Origin: Ancylostoma caninum
Lineage: Eukaryota > Nematoda > Chromadorea > Rhabditida > Ancylostomatidae
NCBI GenBank assembly: GCA_037903475.1
Contig: JBAJFG010000636.1
Location: 124,001-188,000, forward strand
Length of the DNA stretch: 64,000 nt
Direction: 5' to 3'
Shown here piece after piece: positions 11,001-22,559 of this stretch; the stretch's first letter is position 1; every line of letters begins with the position of its first letter. The notes under the pieces were generated by a model. It was not told where the DNA came from. It did not search any database and saw only the letters and a list, made by a program, of their open reading frames with translations. A program made the translations under genes and the position numbers.

Positions 11001-11948
11001 CGACAATGGCAGAGTTATCGACTTTTTGTCCGTTGTTTTCACCGATCCGCTCATCCTGACCATCCTGGTCTAGCGCAGCTAATTTGGAACGTTCACAAGT
11101 AATTTTTTTCAAGAGTTCTTACAAAATCTGCCAGTGTAGTCGTGCTCCTCATAATCGAAAACCTAAGGTTATGCTGGAATCTTGATGGAGAGCAGCCAAA
11201 AAGTTTAACATGTTTCATCCGTTGAGCTGCCTAACACTTACTGAACATTTCACGAGCCAACAAAGTTACTCGGATGATGTACGCTAACGCTGCAGTTCCT
11301 ATTATAATGATGACAACCAGGACAAGAATGCAGGCAAGATGGATTTTCTCGCTCAATCCTGAATTGTATATGGACAGTTTACCTTTTGTAGTGATCTACA
11401 GAAACCTACGTTTTTGTTCTTCCCATTTCTCGTGATTAAAACGGGATGAAAGACGATTTCCTGACAGCGCTGTATCCTGTAATTGCAAAGCAGTACGTTT
11501 CGACGGAACTCATCCGATTCTTCAGAATGTCGCAGTTACTGTCAAACATGTACGAATGTGCGCAAAACATACGTTATGATTTGAACTTTGATTCGTCACA
11601 AGTTTGTCGGAATCTTTCACTGCCTGTTTCTCTTCCTCCCGCAAAAATGTGGGATTCGTAGCAGTGGCCTTCATTGTGTCTGCTTCTGTAGCAGCATTGT
11701 AGGAATTGAGGAAATTCTTAGCTTTGAATGGAGTTGGAATCTCGAAATTCAGTGGTTTCACCGTACTAGGTTGAAAATCTGCAAATGAAGGAATGTGCTG
11801 GAAGTCGCGTGCAGATGGTCCAGTGTGCAGTACGAAAAATTCGACAAATTCCGAAAAGTGTGAACTCACAATCAAAAAAATCAATCGATTCATTTTCGAG
11901 AGGCAAAACAGTGGAAAACACAGATAGCAAGAAATATATACGAAACAT
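8037..11948 (-). CDS. Type I single-pass membrane protein, 237 aa, seven exons
   Basis: Transcribed order of exons: 11948-11870, 11778-11573, 11395-11383, 11358-11242, 8926-8838, 8331-8227, 8141-8037. They total 714 nt and every phase fits. MFRIYFLLSVFSTVLPL is a signal peptide. An extracellular part with N-glycosylation sites (NQS, NIT) follows, then a hydrophobic helix LACILVLVVIIIIGTAALAY followed by Arg and Leu, then a cytosolic part with a Cys cluster (NCCDPNCFCK) and a charged tail ending STHLRGSE. The third exon is only 13 nt (ATCACTACAAAAG). A trans-splice-like acceptor TTTATTCAG lies 17 nt before the ATG. The sixth exon's acceptor could be five or eleven bases upstream. The large fourth intron (about 2.3 kb) holds a MITE and a Penelope-like fragment. 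I recognise no family; orphan receptor-like or adhesion-type protein is only a guess. Confidence 0.68.
8955..9115 (+). repeat. Dispersed repeat (CAGCTCATAACA family), copy 1
   Basis: Shares CACTCTCATTGAT, CAGCTCATAACAGAGGT and TAGCTGCAGCA words with the minus strand of 22560-22760. Lies in an intron of the membrane protein gene. No coding potential of its own. Confidence 0.6.
9971..10170 (-). mobile_element. MITE (GGCATACT family), complete copy
   Basis: About 200 bp with terminal inverted repeats near AAGGCATACTACACAGCGAC and the complementary end around GTCGTTGCGAAGTATGCC. It is the reverse-orientation twin of 22111-22306 and of the truncated copy at 6101. No open frame. Intron of the membrane protein gene. 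Confidence 0.85.
10230..10640 (-). mobile_element. Penelope-like element fragment with GIY-YIG endonuclease
   Basis: Minus-strand translation contains a Cys-rich linker CGRSNCIYC followed by GTVYLVKCEGCGCKYVGET and RPLHKRLDEQM, which is the zinc-knuckle plus GIY-YIG nuclease start found at the C-terminus of Penelope-like retroelements. Upstream residues (IKMLSAGSEVDGTPIRLVFR) are in a second frame; a 100-bp tandem duplication separates the two. No reverse transcriptase core remains, so this is a dead 3' fragment. Penelope elements are known to carry hammerhead ribozymes in their terminal repeats, which fits the motifs at 28 and 35 kb. Confidence 0.75.
10394..10593 (-). repeat. 100-bp tandem duplication inside the Penelope fragment
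   Basis: Two nearly identical 100-bp units start at GGCCACATTTTTCTTG (10394 and 10494) and run through AAGATCTTGAGGTTC and CCAATCGAATTGG. The duplication breaks the reading frame of the element. Confidence 0.9.
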
Positions 11949-13860
11949 GTTGTCTAGATTAACAGCTGAATAAAACTCATAATCAGAGAACTCTGTTACC
12001 AACACCTGATCAGTAAGTTGCAAAAAAATGAAATGGTGCACACAATGAGAAGCACAGGTTTGATTTAGCATATGACTAGCTTATACTAAACGCGTAATTG
12101 CATCAGACGCATGCAACACACTCAGAGAAAGCATCGGAAACATGCGACTACTGCAGAGCACCCAGAGGGTTTGCTCAGGAGACCCGGTCTGTTACAGAGC
12201 GCAAGTCCCGATTTAGTCCTCCGCAAGTCCTGGTACCTTTCTAAGCATGTCACAAAATGGGCTTTTTTTAAATAAAACTTGTCACGTCCACTATCGCTCA
12301 AGGATTTCGAACTAACCTACCGATCATTTACCGTTGCTCTTCGATCGCTTGAGTCCGCTGCTTTACCTTTGCTCCATCCGTGCCCACAGCCGAGGGACTA
12401 TTCGAGGCATCCACTAATGTTCTTATCACAGTGCATTCCCAAGAGAAGGGAATGTTACAGAGCCCTATCTATACCAATCACGACCAAACGTTGAATACAT
12501 AACTCCCAAGGGCCTGTGGAGATTTTGGCACCCTTTCTGCCAAGAATTATGGACTGCTTTACCGTTCACACCGATTCCATTGATTTTTGCTCAATTTTGT
12601 CCAGAAATCGCTGATGACATGTCTGTTGGGTTGTTTGATACGCTGAACACAAATATATCTACAGTTTCATATAAAATTATAGGTTAGACCACTGATTGGT
12701 GTTGACCGTAATGTCTCCGAGCAACACATGGAAGTGCTGATTCAGCCGTAGCCTCTTAAAAAACAGAGTCACCCTTTTTGAGATCTTTCATGTATACCAT
12801 CGTTCACGCCAACCTACACTGATTTTCTCACCATAAAAATCCCAAAAAACGATATCTGAGGTAAGATTCTGTTGCTGTTAGGGCACACACAGAGTTAAAA
12901 GCGCTGCATATATTCTGTGTCAGGAGCCGAACTAGATGCTTTCGTGAGTAGGAATTGTAAAAGAGGCACTTTAGAGAATTAAACAATGAATGCCGTTTTT
13001 ACAGTCAATATGACAATAAGAAACTCAATAAACATTATTATAAGAAAAATTTCCAAGTGATTATGATTTTAAAAGGCGTATTATAAGTTATTATAGGAGA
13101 AAGATGGAGTGCAGGGCAAAAAGTAGTGGGAAAATAGGCAGAACTCACTGCTAACTGATGTCTAACCTCGGGGGGATTTCGGATTACCTGCCATGTTCCT
13201 CCGTACCCGTTCGAGGCTTTTATCAAAGTTCGGGGGTATGTCGCACCCCACGACTACATTCTCCGCAAGTCCCCATGGTTTCTCGAGCTTAGATCGCACC
13301 CCTCGACTACCTTCTCCACATGTTCTGAAGCAGGCGGTTACCGCATGACCAGTAAACTTCCTTAAGGAATGAGGGCCATCGTCTTCCGCATGTCCTGACA
13401 TTTTTGTCTGAGTATCGATCCTTCTTATCATTCCTCCGAGGAGGATCAATACGTATCTTGCGATATCCGAATGGACCGGACTCCGATGCACTATACAGGG
13501 AGCGTTAATCACGATCACTGCTCCCGCAGCCTGGAGCGCTGCAGTACCCATGCGGCGCTGGCGAGGCAGCACGCAAAATCCACAACATCCAGCAGCGCCA
13601 CGTAGGTGGTGCCACGCTCCAGGCCGCGGGAGTAGTGATTATGATTGACGTCCCCTTTAATGTAGCTGTATGAAACGATAGAAACGGACACGATATGCTC
13701 AAAGGAAGGAAGAAGCCTAATGAGGGAGAAACGTAAAGGATGAGGAAATGGACTATTATGCCTAGTAGTGCTGAGAGAGCTGATTATTGAGAAGCCATCT
13801 GACTGATTCATTGTTACAGTGGCACACAGCAGCACAAAAAAAAGATCTGCTCAGGCAACA
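11949..13860. other. Gene-poor intergenic DNA
   Basis: No exon series found. Around 12180-12490 the words CGCAAGTCC and CTCCGCAAGTCC recur, again near 13262-13275, and CCCCTCGACTACC resembles CCCACGACTAC, suggesting old dispersed repeats. Frames between 13160 and 14010 on the minus strand are unspliced and overlapping, and I do not call them. Confidence 0.4.
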
Positions 13861-13864
13861 ACAC

Positions 13865-14058
13865 CGTGCGATCCGACGGCCAAATCGGCGAGACCGGGCC
13901 ACCCGAGCTACCAAAAAAAGTGTTACCAGGCGACCCGAGGGAATTAATTGAACCCTCGGGCGACCCGAAGGTATAACAGGAGGCACTGGGCAAGCCGAGC
14001 TCATGATATGAACTCACCGGGTGAGCCGAGGGAATGCTAAAAATTACGGGGCGACCCG
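13865..14058. repeat. CGACCCGAGG-motif repeat cluster, copy 1
   Basis: The word GCGACCCGAGG and close variants (GCCACCCGAGC, GCAAGCCGAGC, GTGAGCCGAGGG) recur seven or more times, in one place as the inverted CCCTCGGGCGACCCG. The head CAGTGCGATCCGACGGCC is matched at 15168 (GTGCGACCCGACGGCC). This is a motif cluster of a dispersed element rather than a strict tandem array. Confidence 0.65.
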
Positions 14059-14499
14059 AGGTTCAGTATTGTGGAATCTAAGGCATATAAAAACATCTTC
14101 ACTGACACATTAGGAAAAAAGATATTCATACCAATGCGGCGCAAAGCTGCGTGAGAGTATCTTTTTGATTCGTTCGCTAACATTTTCTTGATATTTGGAG
14201 TTTTCAAATATTTATGAGCACTTCTACTCTTGTAGGCGAATTGTCAAGAAATTCGGGAGTGTAGGAATTAAAGTACTTGTTTGCAGCTGTTTTCTGTAGG
14301 TTTTCAAAAAGTGGCTTTTAGGGAGAAAAACCAATTAAATTCTTCCGAATGAGAAGTCTCCAACGAATAAATTCTTTGTTGCTCGCAAAATTTGAACAAA
14401 AATTATGCTTATTGTGATGTGAACTATTGAACACCCAAAAACCAAAAAAGAATGAAATTGACCCTTAATGAAGCGTAGGAACCTTCAGTGTTTCGTGCC

Positions 14500-14600
14500 C
14501 ACTCGCTGTGCCGCATCATGTTTTGCTCGGTGCTCTGATTGCCCGCGTACCCATACATTTCGTATTTTGTATCCGCACATTTTTTTTTACATTTTTTCGC
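14500..14600 (+). repeat. Dispersed repeat (GATTGTCTGCGTATCC family), copy 1
   Basis: A block with CCCACTCGC, GCCGCATCATG and CTCTGATTGCCCGCGTA. Related blocks lie at 33116-33185 (+), 36430-36495 (-) and 53036-53100 (+), all with the order CCCRCTYGC, CRCAT, then GATTGTCTGYGYATCCAC. No coding capacity. Confidence 0.6.
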
Positions 14601-14904
14601 ATAATTGTCCCCATCCTCGATTGGTCTTCTCGTATGGGATGGTCAACTAATCCGACCCCACTGCACGTACAGTTAACGAGCAGATGCAAAGTGTTGAAAG
14701 CTTGAACTGCTATGAAGATGGATTACTGCTCTTCGAATTTCTCCCTACGTTAGTAACGCGTTCACAATGGATTGCGGTGGACCGGTAACACATTAATCAC
14801 AGCAACAGACTCACACATCTCGCAAGGCAGACCTCCACGATCCCGATGTTTGCTAGAGGAGTGCTGACGAGAACATGATTGAGATCAGAAGAATGAGGTG
14901 TGTC

Positions 14905-14990
14905 GACACGAATGGCCGAGTGGATAAGAAGGCGGATTTCCAGGACAGGATTCGGTGTGAAGGCAGGTTCGAATCCTGAGGGTGGAGAAG
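14905..14990 (+). repeat. tRNA-derived SINE-like unit
   Basis: Box A TGGCCGAGTGG at 14913-14923 and a perfect box B GGTTCGAATCC at 14966-14976 with Ser/Leu-like spacing. The anticodon arm and acceptor stem do not pair well, so I prefer a SINE head or tRNA pseudogene to a functional tRNA. Confidence 0.55.
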
Positions 14991-15159
14991 GCTGCGATAA
15001 AGCATTGGGTGGTGGTTGAAAAGTTTGCATTTTCCTTTTCGGACATTCCAGTGTTGAAATCTCCGTGTCTCCAAGCTGCCACGGGCATGTACGCGCAGGT
15101 AGGGTTGATTTTAACTTTAACTGCCAGTTACTAACTTTGAAGTGCGGGTGAGCCGACAG

Positions 15160-15250
15160 CATTTACAGTGCGACCCGACGGCCATTTCAGAGCGACCCGA
15201 GGATAACGCGTCGGGTCACCGGGTAATCGCCGTCGGGTAGCCCTGTGTTA
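15160..15250. repeat. CGACCCGAGG-motif repeat cluster, copy 2
   Basis: Contains GCGACCCGACGGCC, GCGACCCGAGG, CGTCGGGTCACC and CGTCGGGTAGCC, both orientations of the motif seen at 13865-14058. Confidence 0.6.
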
Positions 15251-18200
15251 TTGCCTGAGTGGGTTGAGCGGGCGACTTTGGATAGTCCAAGAAAATTTCT
15301 CCATGCTCACCTTCTCAATTAAGTCAGATAGAGGCCTGCGAGCGAAACGGGTACTAACGGAAGGGAAAGCGATGCAAACAAATCTAGCAGCCTCGAAGGC
15401 CCTCATGAGCCGAACACACGGTATGATAGTATACTGTAAACATGAAAGATGTTTCCTTTGCATTTGATGAGGCAATGCTACTGCAGTAAGGTTATTTTGT
15501 ACCCTATACAACTTATGCTCGGTTTAGCAGTCGCTCATCTCTGAATCAGGCAACGTCACTCGAGCTAGAAATTCACATCAAATTCTCCGTAGCCACCAAT
15601 TTGCCTAATTTCAGTTGATGTCAGCCGTATACATCGTTATGACTCACGTCACAAATCTTTACCTAGTTGTCATGTTAATCTACCTTAATAATTTAATAGT
15701 AAGCGTTCTATTCTATTAAAGCCGTATAGTGTCTCAGAACTTCCCAACCTTGTTACATGCAACTTATCGCACGGGCTAATCCAAAGTTTTGTGAGACGAA
15801 AGTGAAATGAGCGTTAGGCAAATAAAGGTAGTGCAACAAAAATTGAAGTAGGGTTCACTTGGTTTAATGTGAAAGTAACAAAACTGAAAAGAAAAATGTG
15901 TTATCCTTCTGAATAAAAGAAAATGCAAACCCATAGAGCTCTGTTGTATGTCACTTGTGGGTCAAAGGCAGTGTCTCACCTCATAATGGGCATCGAGATA
16001 TCAACGGAATCTGGTCCTACTCGACGTGCTGATTCCAATAATGTGCTTGATATGTGAAAAAACGGTTAAAAACTCCTATTTTGACGGCCAAATTCAACAC
16101 TGGAGCGGACGAGTTTCCTTGCTAGAAAGATAGCAAAAGCGGAGCTGAGAAGTTAAGGTTGTACATAAAAATGAACTTCTAAGCAGAGGCTATTATCACC
16201 TGATCAAGTACTGCCGTGTCGGAAAACCTGCCGCACCCTCAGCTAGCTCTTGTTGCGGAATGAAGCCTCTCGCCCACTGGCCGAGAATTTCAAAATTTTC
16301 GGCCAAAGATACCCGTAACTTATAGGGTTTTCGACGTTCTTACGAAGCTCGAAGTACATCTTTGAGCTCAGTGGCTCGCATATGTTTGACCGACGTGAAA
16401 ACCTCAAACGCCGTCAATGAGCTGAGACACTGCCTTTAACGAGACTGAAAGATGCATGCAACTTGCTCGGAGGCAGATATGTTGCATGCCACTCGGTTAA
16501 CAAGGGCTTCATTGTTAGCAGTGTGAACCCCTTAATAAAATTATTGCCTGAGACTATATTTAGCAATGTATGAGGGTTGTTTCAGCAGTTATACATGGTA
16601 GGGATAGTATGTATGGTAAATGTAACGAAAGATTTTACAGTGTCTCTCATCACTTCAAAAGACTTCAGCAGGAAAATCGAAACCAAAACAGTCACAAAGA
16701 GTGCCAGTGGACGCTACTCAAGAGGTAGACGTAACAGAGGTAAGCGGATTAGCCGTTAAAGATAACACCAATCTTAGTGATGGAAATAAAGTTGAATACT
16801 GAACACGAACTTACCAACTTTGCTGTTATCAGTGGTTAATAGAATTGACGCATCGGCGCGGGCGACGGGCGGAGAAATGGAGGCTACGTGACAGGGTTTG
16901 CAATCCTCCAGGCTGGTAGTCCCTACTCTGGCTTACGTTTGAATGCAAGCATCGACCTGCCACGCGCAAGGCACAACTGGCTCCTAGGCTACCAACCATA
17001 TCACTACGACGCATGTAACACAATCTGCCCCTATGCTCAACCAACAGCGTAACGACATGTTTTCGTCCAACTTTTGTGGTGATGTGTTCTTGCATGACTT
17101 CAGCTTCAGCTGGCCATGTAAGAAGCCGTGGTAGAATACGGAAAATTTTCCGCTATTTTTGCTTCGAAATTTACTTCGGGATGCTCCAATGATGACCCGT
17201 AATGTCGAATTCGGGTAAAGCTTGTGTCAGATAAGCGTACCCCTGGGATTATTCCCACAAATACAAAAATGTAACAGATTTTTACGAAAGAGGAATTTTT
17301 CCATGTTATCATTGAAGTTGAAACCTGACGTATATACGTGGCACAGTCAGAGCGCGAACCTGCTTGAGGCTCATCTTCAAGAAACAAAATCGCAAGTGGT
17401 GTAACTACAAGTGGTAAGCGGTGGAACGACTTTTGGTCGCGTTCATGGTCCTACTTTTTTGGCATCAGGACGCGTGGAGGTGCTCATCTCTTTATGTTGG
17501 TCGATTTTACCTTATTACTCGGAATATGGTTGATTCCACAATACGTGAATTACATCACTCTTGTTCTATCTCGGAACTTCCGCGGAGCCAGCTCGGAGCT
17601 TCCGTCGGGTCATCCGCGCAAGTTCCGAAAATTTGCCTGGAAAATTTCAATTCCCTCGGCTTCCATGGGTTTCTTTTCCAATATTTTCACTACCTCAGAA
17701 AAGAAATGAAATTAACAGCATTACAATTTCCATTAGAATATGTGTTAGTACCTGACATCATTAAAATAAGCTTCCTGCTTTTTCTTCGAAATTATTGAAA
17801 ATTCTTTTTCTTACTTTTGTTGGACTTTTGGCAATCCCATATCTTTATGTAAAGAGAGGAACTACAGAATACAACTTACATTACGAACTCCAAATAGGAA
17901 TTAAAACAATCCCTAAAGATTCAAAATGATGCGATACAAACGATGAAGCAACATTTTGACTGAAGCGGGTATTTTGAACTCGGAACACGATGGTTCTCTT
18001 TGAAAGCAGTTTACGTCAATGCTGTGCAGTGGAAATAAAGAGTACTACAACTCGCATCGCATCCTGAAATCTGGTCTGAATTGCTCAATCCGTATTTGAG
18101 TTACAGTAAAAGATTTTGCCTTCAACAGTGCCACTGATCATATCCTCTACGTAAAAGTCATTTATATATAGAGAGAAGCACGCAGGTGATAAACCTTCTT

Positions 18201-18953
18201 TATAGATTTGGTTTCTACTTCGTTAAGTACATCAAGCGCAAAGTCTTCGCCTCGGGGTCTCAGTAAAATTTGGGCGAAAACCAGCAGAGCCTAGCCACTC
18301 TGAGTAGAAATTTCGGGGATAAAGGGGCGAAATATGCATTATAATCTATTACATTCGGTTGAGGCTGCAGTGTCATCAGCAGTAGTGTTGTCTTTTAAAC
18401 AGGGCTGACAATGTGAACCAGAGTGACAGAAACGTTTATAGAGAGTGTTCGCTGACTTGACTTCAAGTAAGCATGCAAATATAAAATAGTGGTCATCAAA
18501 CACCTATTTTCAAGCAGAAATAAGTTTATTGTGCTGCAAAGAATTACTGATTCATCTTTACATCCCGCAAACAGAATTCAATCCGAGAGACATTACGGAT
18601 GTCACCAAATTAGAGATTTCGACCTCTGTGAATAATAAATCTTTCTCTCGGCTAAACAAAGAGGTTCTCACTTGTTTCTATTCCATATGAGTATTTGCAA
18701 TGACGTAAAAGTCTTCAAGCTCTATTTTGAGTGATGTTGTGAACGAAGAACAAAAACTTGCAATCTTTTTGCTCTCTACTGTATACTGAAGAAATTGGGA
18801 ACCAAATTTCTGTGGATGTCATATAGCACCGTTCAAAATATTTATGTTTATGCTAGGGTTATAAAAAATAGCATTCATTCCGGGACTAAAGAAAACAAGC
18901 ATTAGTTAATATAACAGAGCATAAGACCAGCGGAAAAAGCCGGCGCAGTTGTC
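15251..18953. other. Gene-poor intergenic DNA with one exon-like segment
   Basis: A plus-strand segment near 16640-16740 encodes the basic stretch KSASGRYSRGRRN and ends in a good donor (AGAG then GTAAGC), so it could be an exon of an unplaced gene; no partner exon was found. A minus-strand frame at 17106-17387 opens with FLEDEPQAGSRSD, vaguely like the linker of mariner transposases. The rest shows nothing I can support. Confidence 0.35.
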
Positions 18954-19110
18954 ATGTCAAAAGAATGCTTTGCACAAAAATCAATGATGGGGAAGCCAAG
19001 AACACCAGTCGAACAGACGAAGCAACGAAGAAAACCTACAGGAAAAGGAAAAACTGAGGAAACACAAGAACCGCCTCTAGAAAGCATAAGGAGAACAACG
19101 TCGGTGAGTG
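18954..19110 (+). CDS. Isolated Lys/Pro/Thr-rich exon candidate
   Basis: Starts MSKECFAQKSMMGKPRTPVE and continues through a basic Lys/Thr/Glu-rich segment to RRTTSV, where a strong donor GTGAGTG occurs. Composition resembles the linker exons of the RLPRAPKG family, whose second copy begins 4.5 kb downstream on the same strand, so it could be its 5' exon. The mariner relics between them would then lie in an intron. This is inference; the frame also runs on past the donor. Confidence 0.35.
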
Positions 19111-19292
19111 AGCACGTTAAAAAAAGGAAGTTGTTTCGGGTTTTCGTATTAGGATATGTCTCTGTAGTCTTGCTCCCTTCAACCTCATTTATTATCACGC
19201 AAGTGGATATTTAGGCTTTCTATAATAAAGTTTACTAGCTTCATGTATGAACAGTAAGCTTGAGATTTGTCCCGTTGGACTTGTGACGAAGT

Positions 19293-20110
19293 TATATTGG
19301 GGTGGTGAGAAAGTCTTGAGCCGACTTTTTTTTGAAAGTTCCAGAACTTTTGATTATTGATAGGTGCCCATGAACTTCCACGTGATAGTTGTAGACCATT
19401 CTCGGAACTTCTCCATAAGGGTATACATAGCCGAATAGCCGTCCTTTACTCTAATTATGATGTCAATTCCACAAGACCTTCTTCAAGCCATAATCAGTTT
19501 TTCCTTCTCTGCCCGCACCGAGAGTATCTGGAAGACCTGATTGCTGTACATGAGAGTTGTGTCCTCTACGATTCTAACACGCATCGTGCTGGGTGGCTTC
19601 CTCGGGGAGAACACCTCCAAATCGCACCCTCACCCAGACAACTGTTTCCTTTGCTACTTCTGGAATTCGCGAGGAATGTTGTATTACGAGCTGCTCACGC
19701 AAGCACACATAGTCATCTGTAACATTTACGCCAATCAGCTCCAGAAAGTCGCGGATGCTGTTCGAGAAAAACTGCCGAGACGAGATTGTGTACACCTACT
19801 CCACGATATCGAAGGGCCCCCATATAGTTAAAGAGACCTGTGAGAAATTGAGGAGCTGGGCTAGGTCATGGTTTCACATCCACCCTATTCCTCTGACAGT
19901 GTCCCCCCCCCTCTTCGACAACCACTTATTTCGCTCCTTTATGCATTCCTAGCTGAGGAAAAATTCACCACAGTTGACGATGATGTTGGAAGGGCGGTCA
20001 GTGATTTCCTTGGCTCCCAGTTTTCCCATTTCGGGGAGAAGGGGACCGCTGACCTGCCCATTGAATGGGACACTGCAATGACTAACTATTCAAGACTTTC
20101 TTACCACCTT
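19293..20110 (+). mobile_element. Mariner transposon relic
   Basis: Left end TATTGGGGTGGTGAGAAAGTC is a mariner-type terminal repeat. Downstream frames give the transposase catalytic part in pieces: GMLYYELLTQAHIVICNIYA, then NQLQKVADAVREKLPR, then after stops HPPYSSDSVPP and FTTVDDDVGRAVSDF. These follow the usual order of the YYELL, NQL and HPPYSPDLAP motifs. The N-terminal HTH part is missing and several frameshifts and stops are present, so it is inactive. Confidence 0.85.
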
Positions 20111-20565
20111 AATATTACGATTCTGAGTGGAGGGTTGAGTTGTCAATTACAGGGGTGAAAACATTCAGATGGACTCCTGAGGAGTTTCGTCTTTTTTTTT
20201 CATCGAAAATCTTCACTAAAAATATCCCCGACGCGATGTACATGCGGCTTTTGTATAGTATAGTCACCTAATGGATGAATCACAAGACAAAAAAGCAGAT
20301 CCATAAAAGTCAGCACAAAGCACTGCAAGCATTCAGGACCACAAGTTCAATGATTTGCTACCTCTTGCAAAAACGAAAACCATGGATTCGTTCGAAGAAA
20401 AACCAGCTGGCAATAAACCAACTCCGCGGATGAAAGAATCAATGTTTGCAGTGGTGGGCTATTCTCAATTTTAATCATCGAGTGAGGACGAAAACAGTGA
20501 AAGGCGATAGAAGCGTAGTATACAAATTTACGACCTTCAGTAATAACTTGCCCTCAAAGTCATCA
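20111..20565. other. Intergenic, no gene seen
   Basis: AT-rich sequence between two mariner relics. No exon, element end or repeat was identified. Confidence 0.4.
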
Positions 20566-22367
20566 TATTGGGTTGGTGGAAAAGTTCTGCAACGGTTTTC
20601 ATTGCCATTTCTATAACGCAAAGGCATCTTGAGAGGTGGGATCTCTTGTCGGTATAAGGTAGCATGTTCTCGAAGCTTTCACTTGAAGGGCATGTGTGCG
20701 AGAGGAGTTCCACTAACATTTGAATAACAATGCCTTCGGCTGGTCGAGTCTCACTTTGGTCCTTTGTCTGTTACTGTTTCCTGCAAGGACATCATGTAAG
20801 AAATGCTAATGCCAATATATGGGCTGCGTTTGAAGAGAACGTTATTGACCACTCAACAGTCTCTCGCTTCAAGTCTGGCGAAAAAACGCTTGAAAATCAC
20901 CCATGCTCCGGACGCGTACCGCCTGTTAACAACGGTGATTTGCAGGACGTCCTGGGTGGCGACACCTGTATGACGATGACACTCTAGTGCAACTATGCGA
21001 TCAAGCACACAGCCTGTTGCATAGAATTGCACGGAAATGAATACCCCACGGATTGTGCGATTCTAACAAGTTGTTCGGGACGTGCTTCAAGGAGAGCTTC
21101 TCTCCGTCCACATGGGAAGAATTTTCTAAGTGATATTGTTAGTGGGACGAAAGCTCAGTCCTGTTAGCGAACAACAGACAGCAGCGCTTAAAATCAGAGG
21201 CCCACTTCACATTCATGGTTGAGGTAATGGCAGATTCTGCATCTTCTCGACACGCTGAATTCAGCGGTATGGGTAAATTGTCTCGGAACGGTCTTTGAAC
21301 CCATTTTCCAAGACGAGGTCTGTAACAGTCTGCTAACCCGAGTAGAAGTAAGAAGCCCTCGATCTCATCGAATGAATACGCCAGGACTCGTAGGCCCACG
21401 CTGCAGCCGTGGCAGGCAGCCAGCACAGCGATCAGATTTTTGAAGCGATTCGCCTCCGGGCTCCAAAACTGTCGGCAGTTCGACCCTTCAAAGATGGTGT
21501 TCTCGCCGTTTTCGAGCCTGTTGATGTACATTACTGAAGTCAACATGGCGAGAAGGTCTAGGATAAGCCTATGCTTCCAACGAGCGGAATGAGGTAGGCC
21601 CCTGCCTTTAAGGATTCCGCTTCCGGAATCACCTTTAAGAAAGTCGAAAGCAGACTTGCCCGAAAAGAAACTTTTTGCATGCTGTTGGTGGAGCCACAAG
21701 AAATGCTTTACACGAGTTCCTAGGTAGCGGTGTCACAGTGATGAGAGATCTCTACACTGGCCAACAGCATCCATGAAAAACGCCCAAAACGAGCAAATTT
21801 TTATCTCCTGCAAGATAATGTTCACGCACTCAGTGCCGTGAGGAGGCTCAAGACCTGTGTTGGGGGTTTCTATCACAACTTTCGTATTCCCCTGATTCAG
21901 ACCTGTCGGGTTGTCACTTCTTCCCTGCGATGAACAGCCGCTCGTGGAAAATTGGCTCCACATCAAAAGCGACTAGCATGGTGTCAAAATATTTCGATCC
22001 ACTGCCTCCAGAGTTCATGGCGAAAACTGATAGGGAAGCTGCCCAAAAGATGGGCGAAAGTACAGCACAATAATTGCAAAGATATCACTTATCGAGATTT
22101 TGTTGCAGTAAGGCTATTGGCATACTCCACAGGGACACCGTCGCGGTGAAGAAAATGAATGGAAATGACGAGAACAAAATGTTACGAGTTCTCACATCTT
22201 ACCACACAGTTTGCATGGACCGTGCTGGCATAGGAGATACTGTGGGTAAACCTGTGGTGGTGAACGGTCGCACCGACAGCGTCGCTGTGTACTATGCTCT
22301 AGGCCTAAAGAAATCCATTTCCAAAGAATATCTTGTGAGTGTTGCAGAACTTTTTCACCAACCTAAT
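20566..22367 (+). mobile_element. Second mariner relic with internal insertions
   Basis: Terminal repeats ATTGGGTTGGTGGAAAAGTT (left) and its inverted partner AACTTTTTCACCAACCTAAT (right) bracket 1.8 kb. The HTH region survives (ANANIWAAFEENVIDHSTV, SRFKSGEKTLENHPCSGRVP), as do pieces of the catalytic part (LLQDNVHALSAVRRLK) and the C-terminus (KLPKRWAKVQHNN). About 21000-21770 is unrelated to mariner and holds a 186-codon minus-strand open frame of unknown origin. A MITE is inserted near the right end. Broken transposase. Confidence 0.85.
22111..22306 (+). mobile_element. MITE (GGCATACT family) inside mariner relic
   Basis: About 196 bp; ends AAGGCTATTGGCATACTCC and GTACTATGCTCTAGGCCT are imperfect inverted repeats. 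Shares GAATGGAAATGACGAGAAC with 6101 and 9971. Inserted just inside the right terminal repeat of the mariner. Confidence 0.85.
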
Positions 22368-22559
22368 AGAACACCAATCCCAACAGGTCGCCATGTCAAG
22401 GAAAGAGGGCGGATTTCATGGAACCGCTTTATTTATTGCACGGGAACAACTATATCCGAGAATGCTAGGTTGAGGAAGAAGTAATGGAAGAAATTTTTCC
22501 AAATTTTCTCGTACACCACTGCTGTTGATTCGATCAGGCACGGCTTAGTTAGGAGATTT

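Noticed and set aside
14905..14990. Functional tRNA gene
   Set aside because: Boxes A and B are good but acceptor and anticodon arms do not pair; kept as a SINE-like unit.
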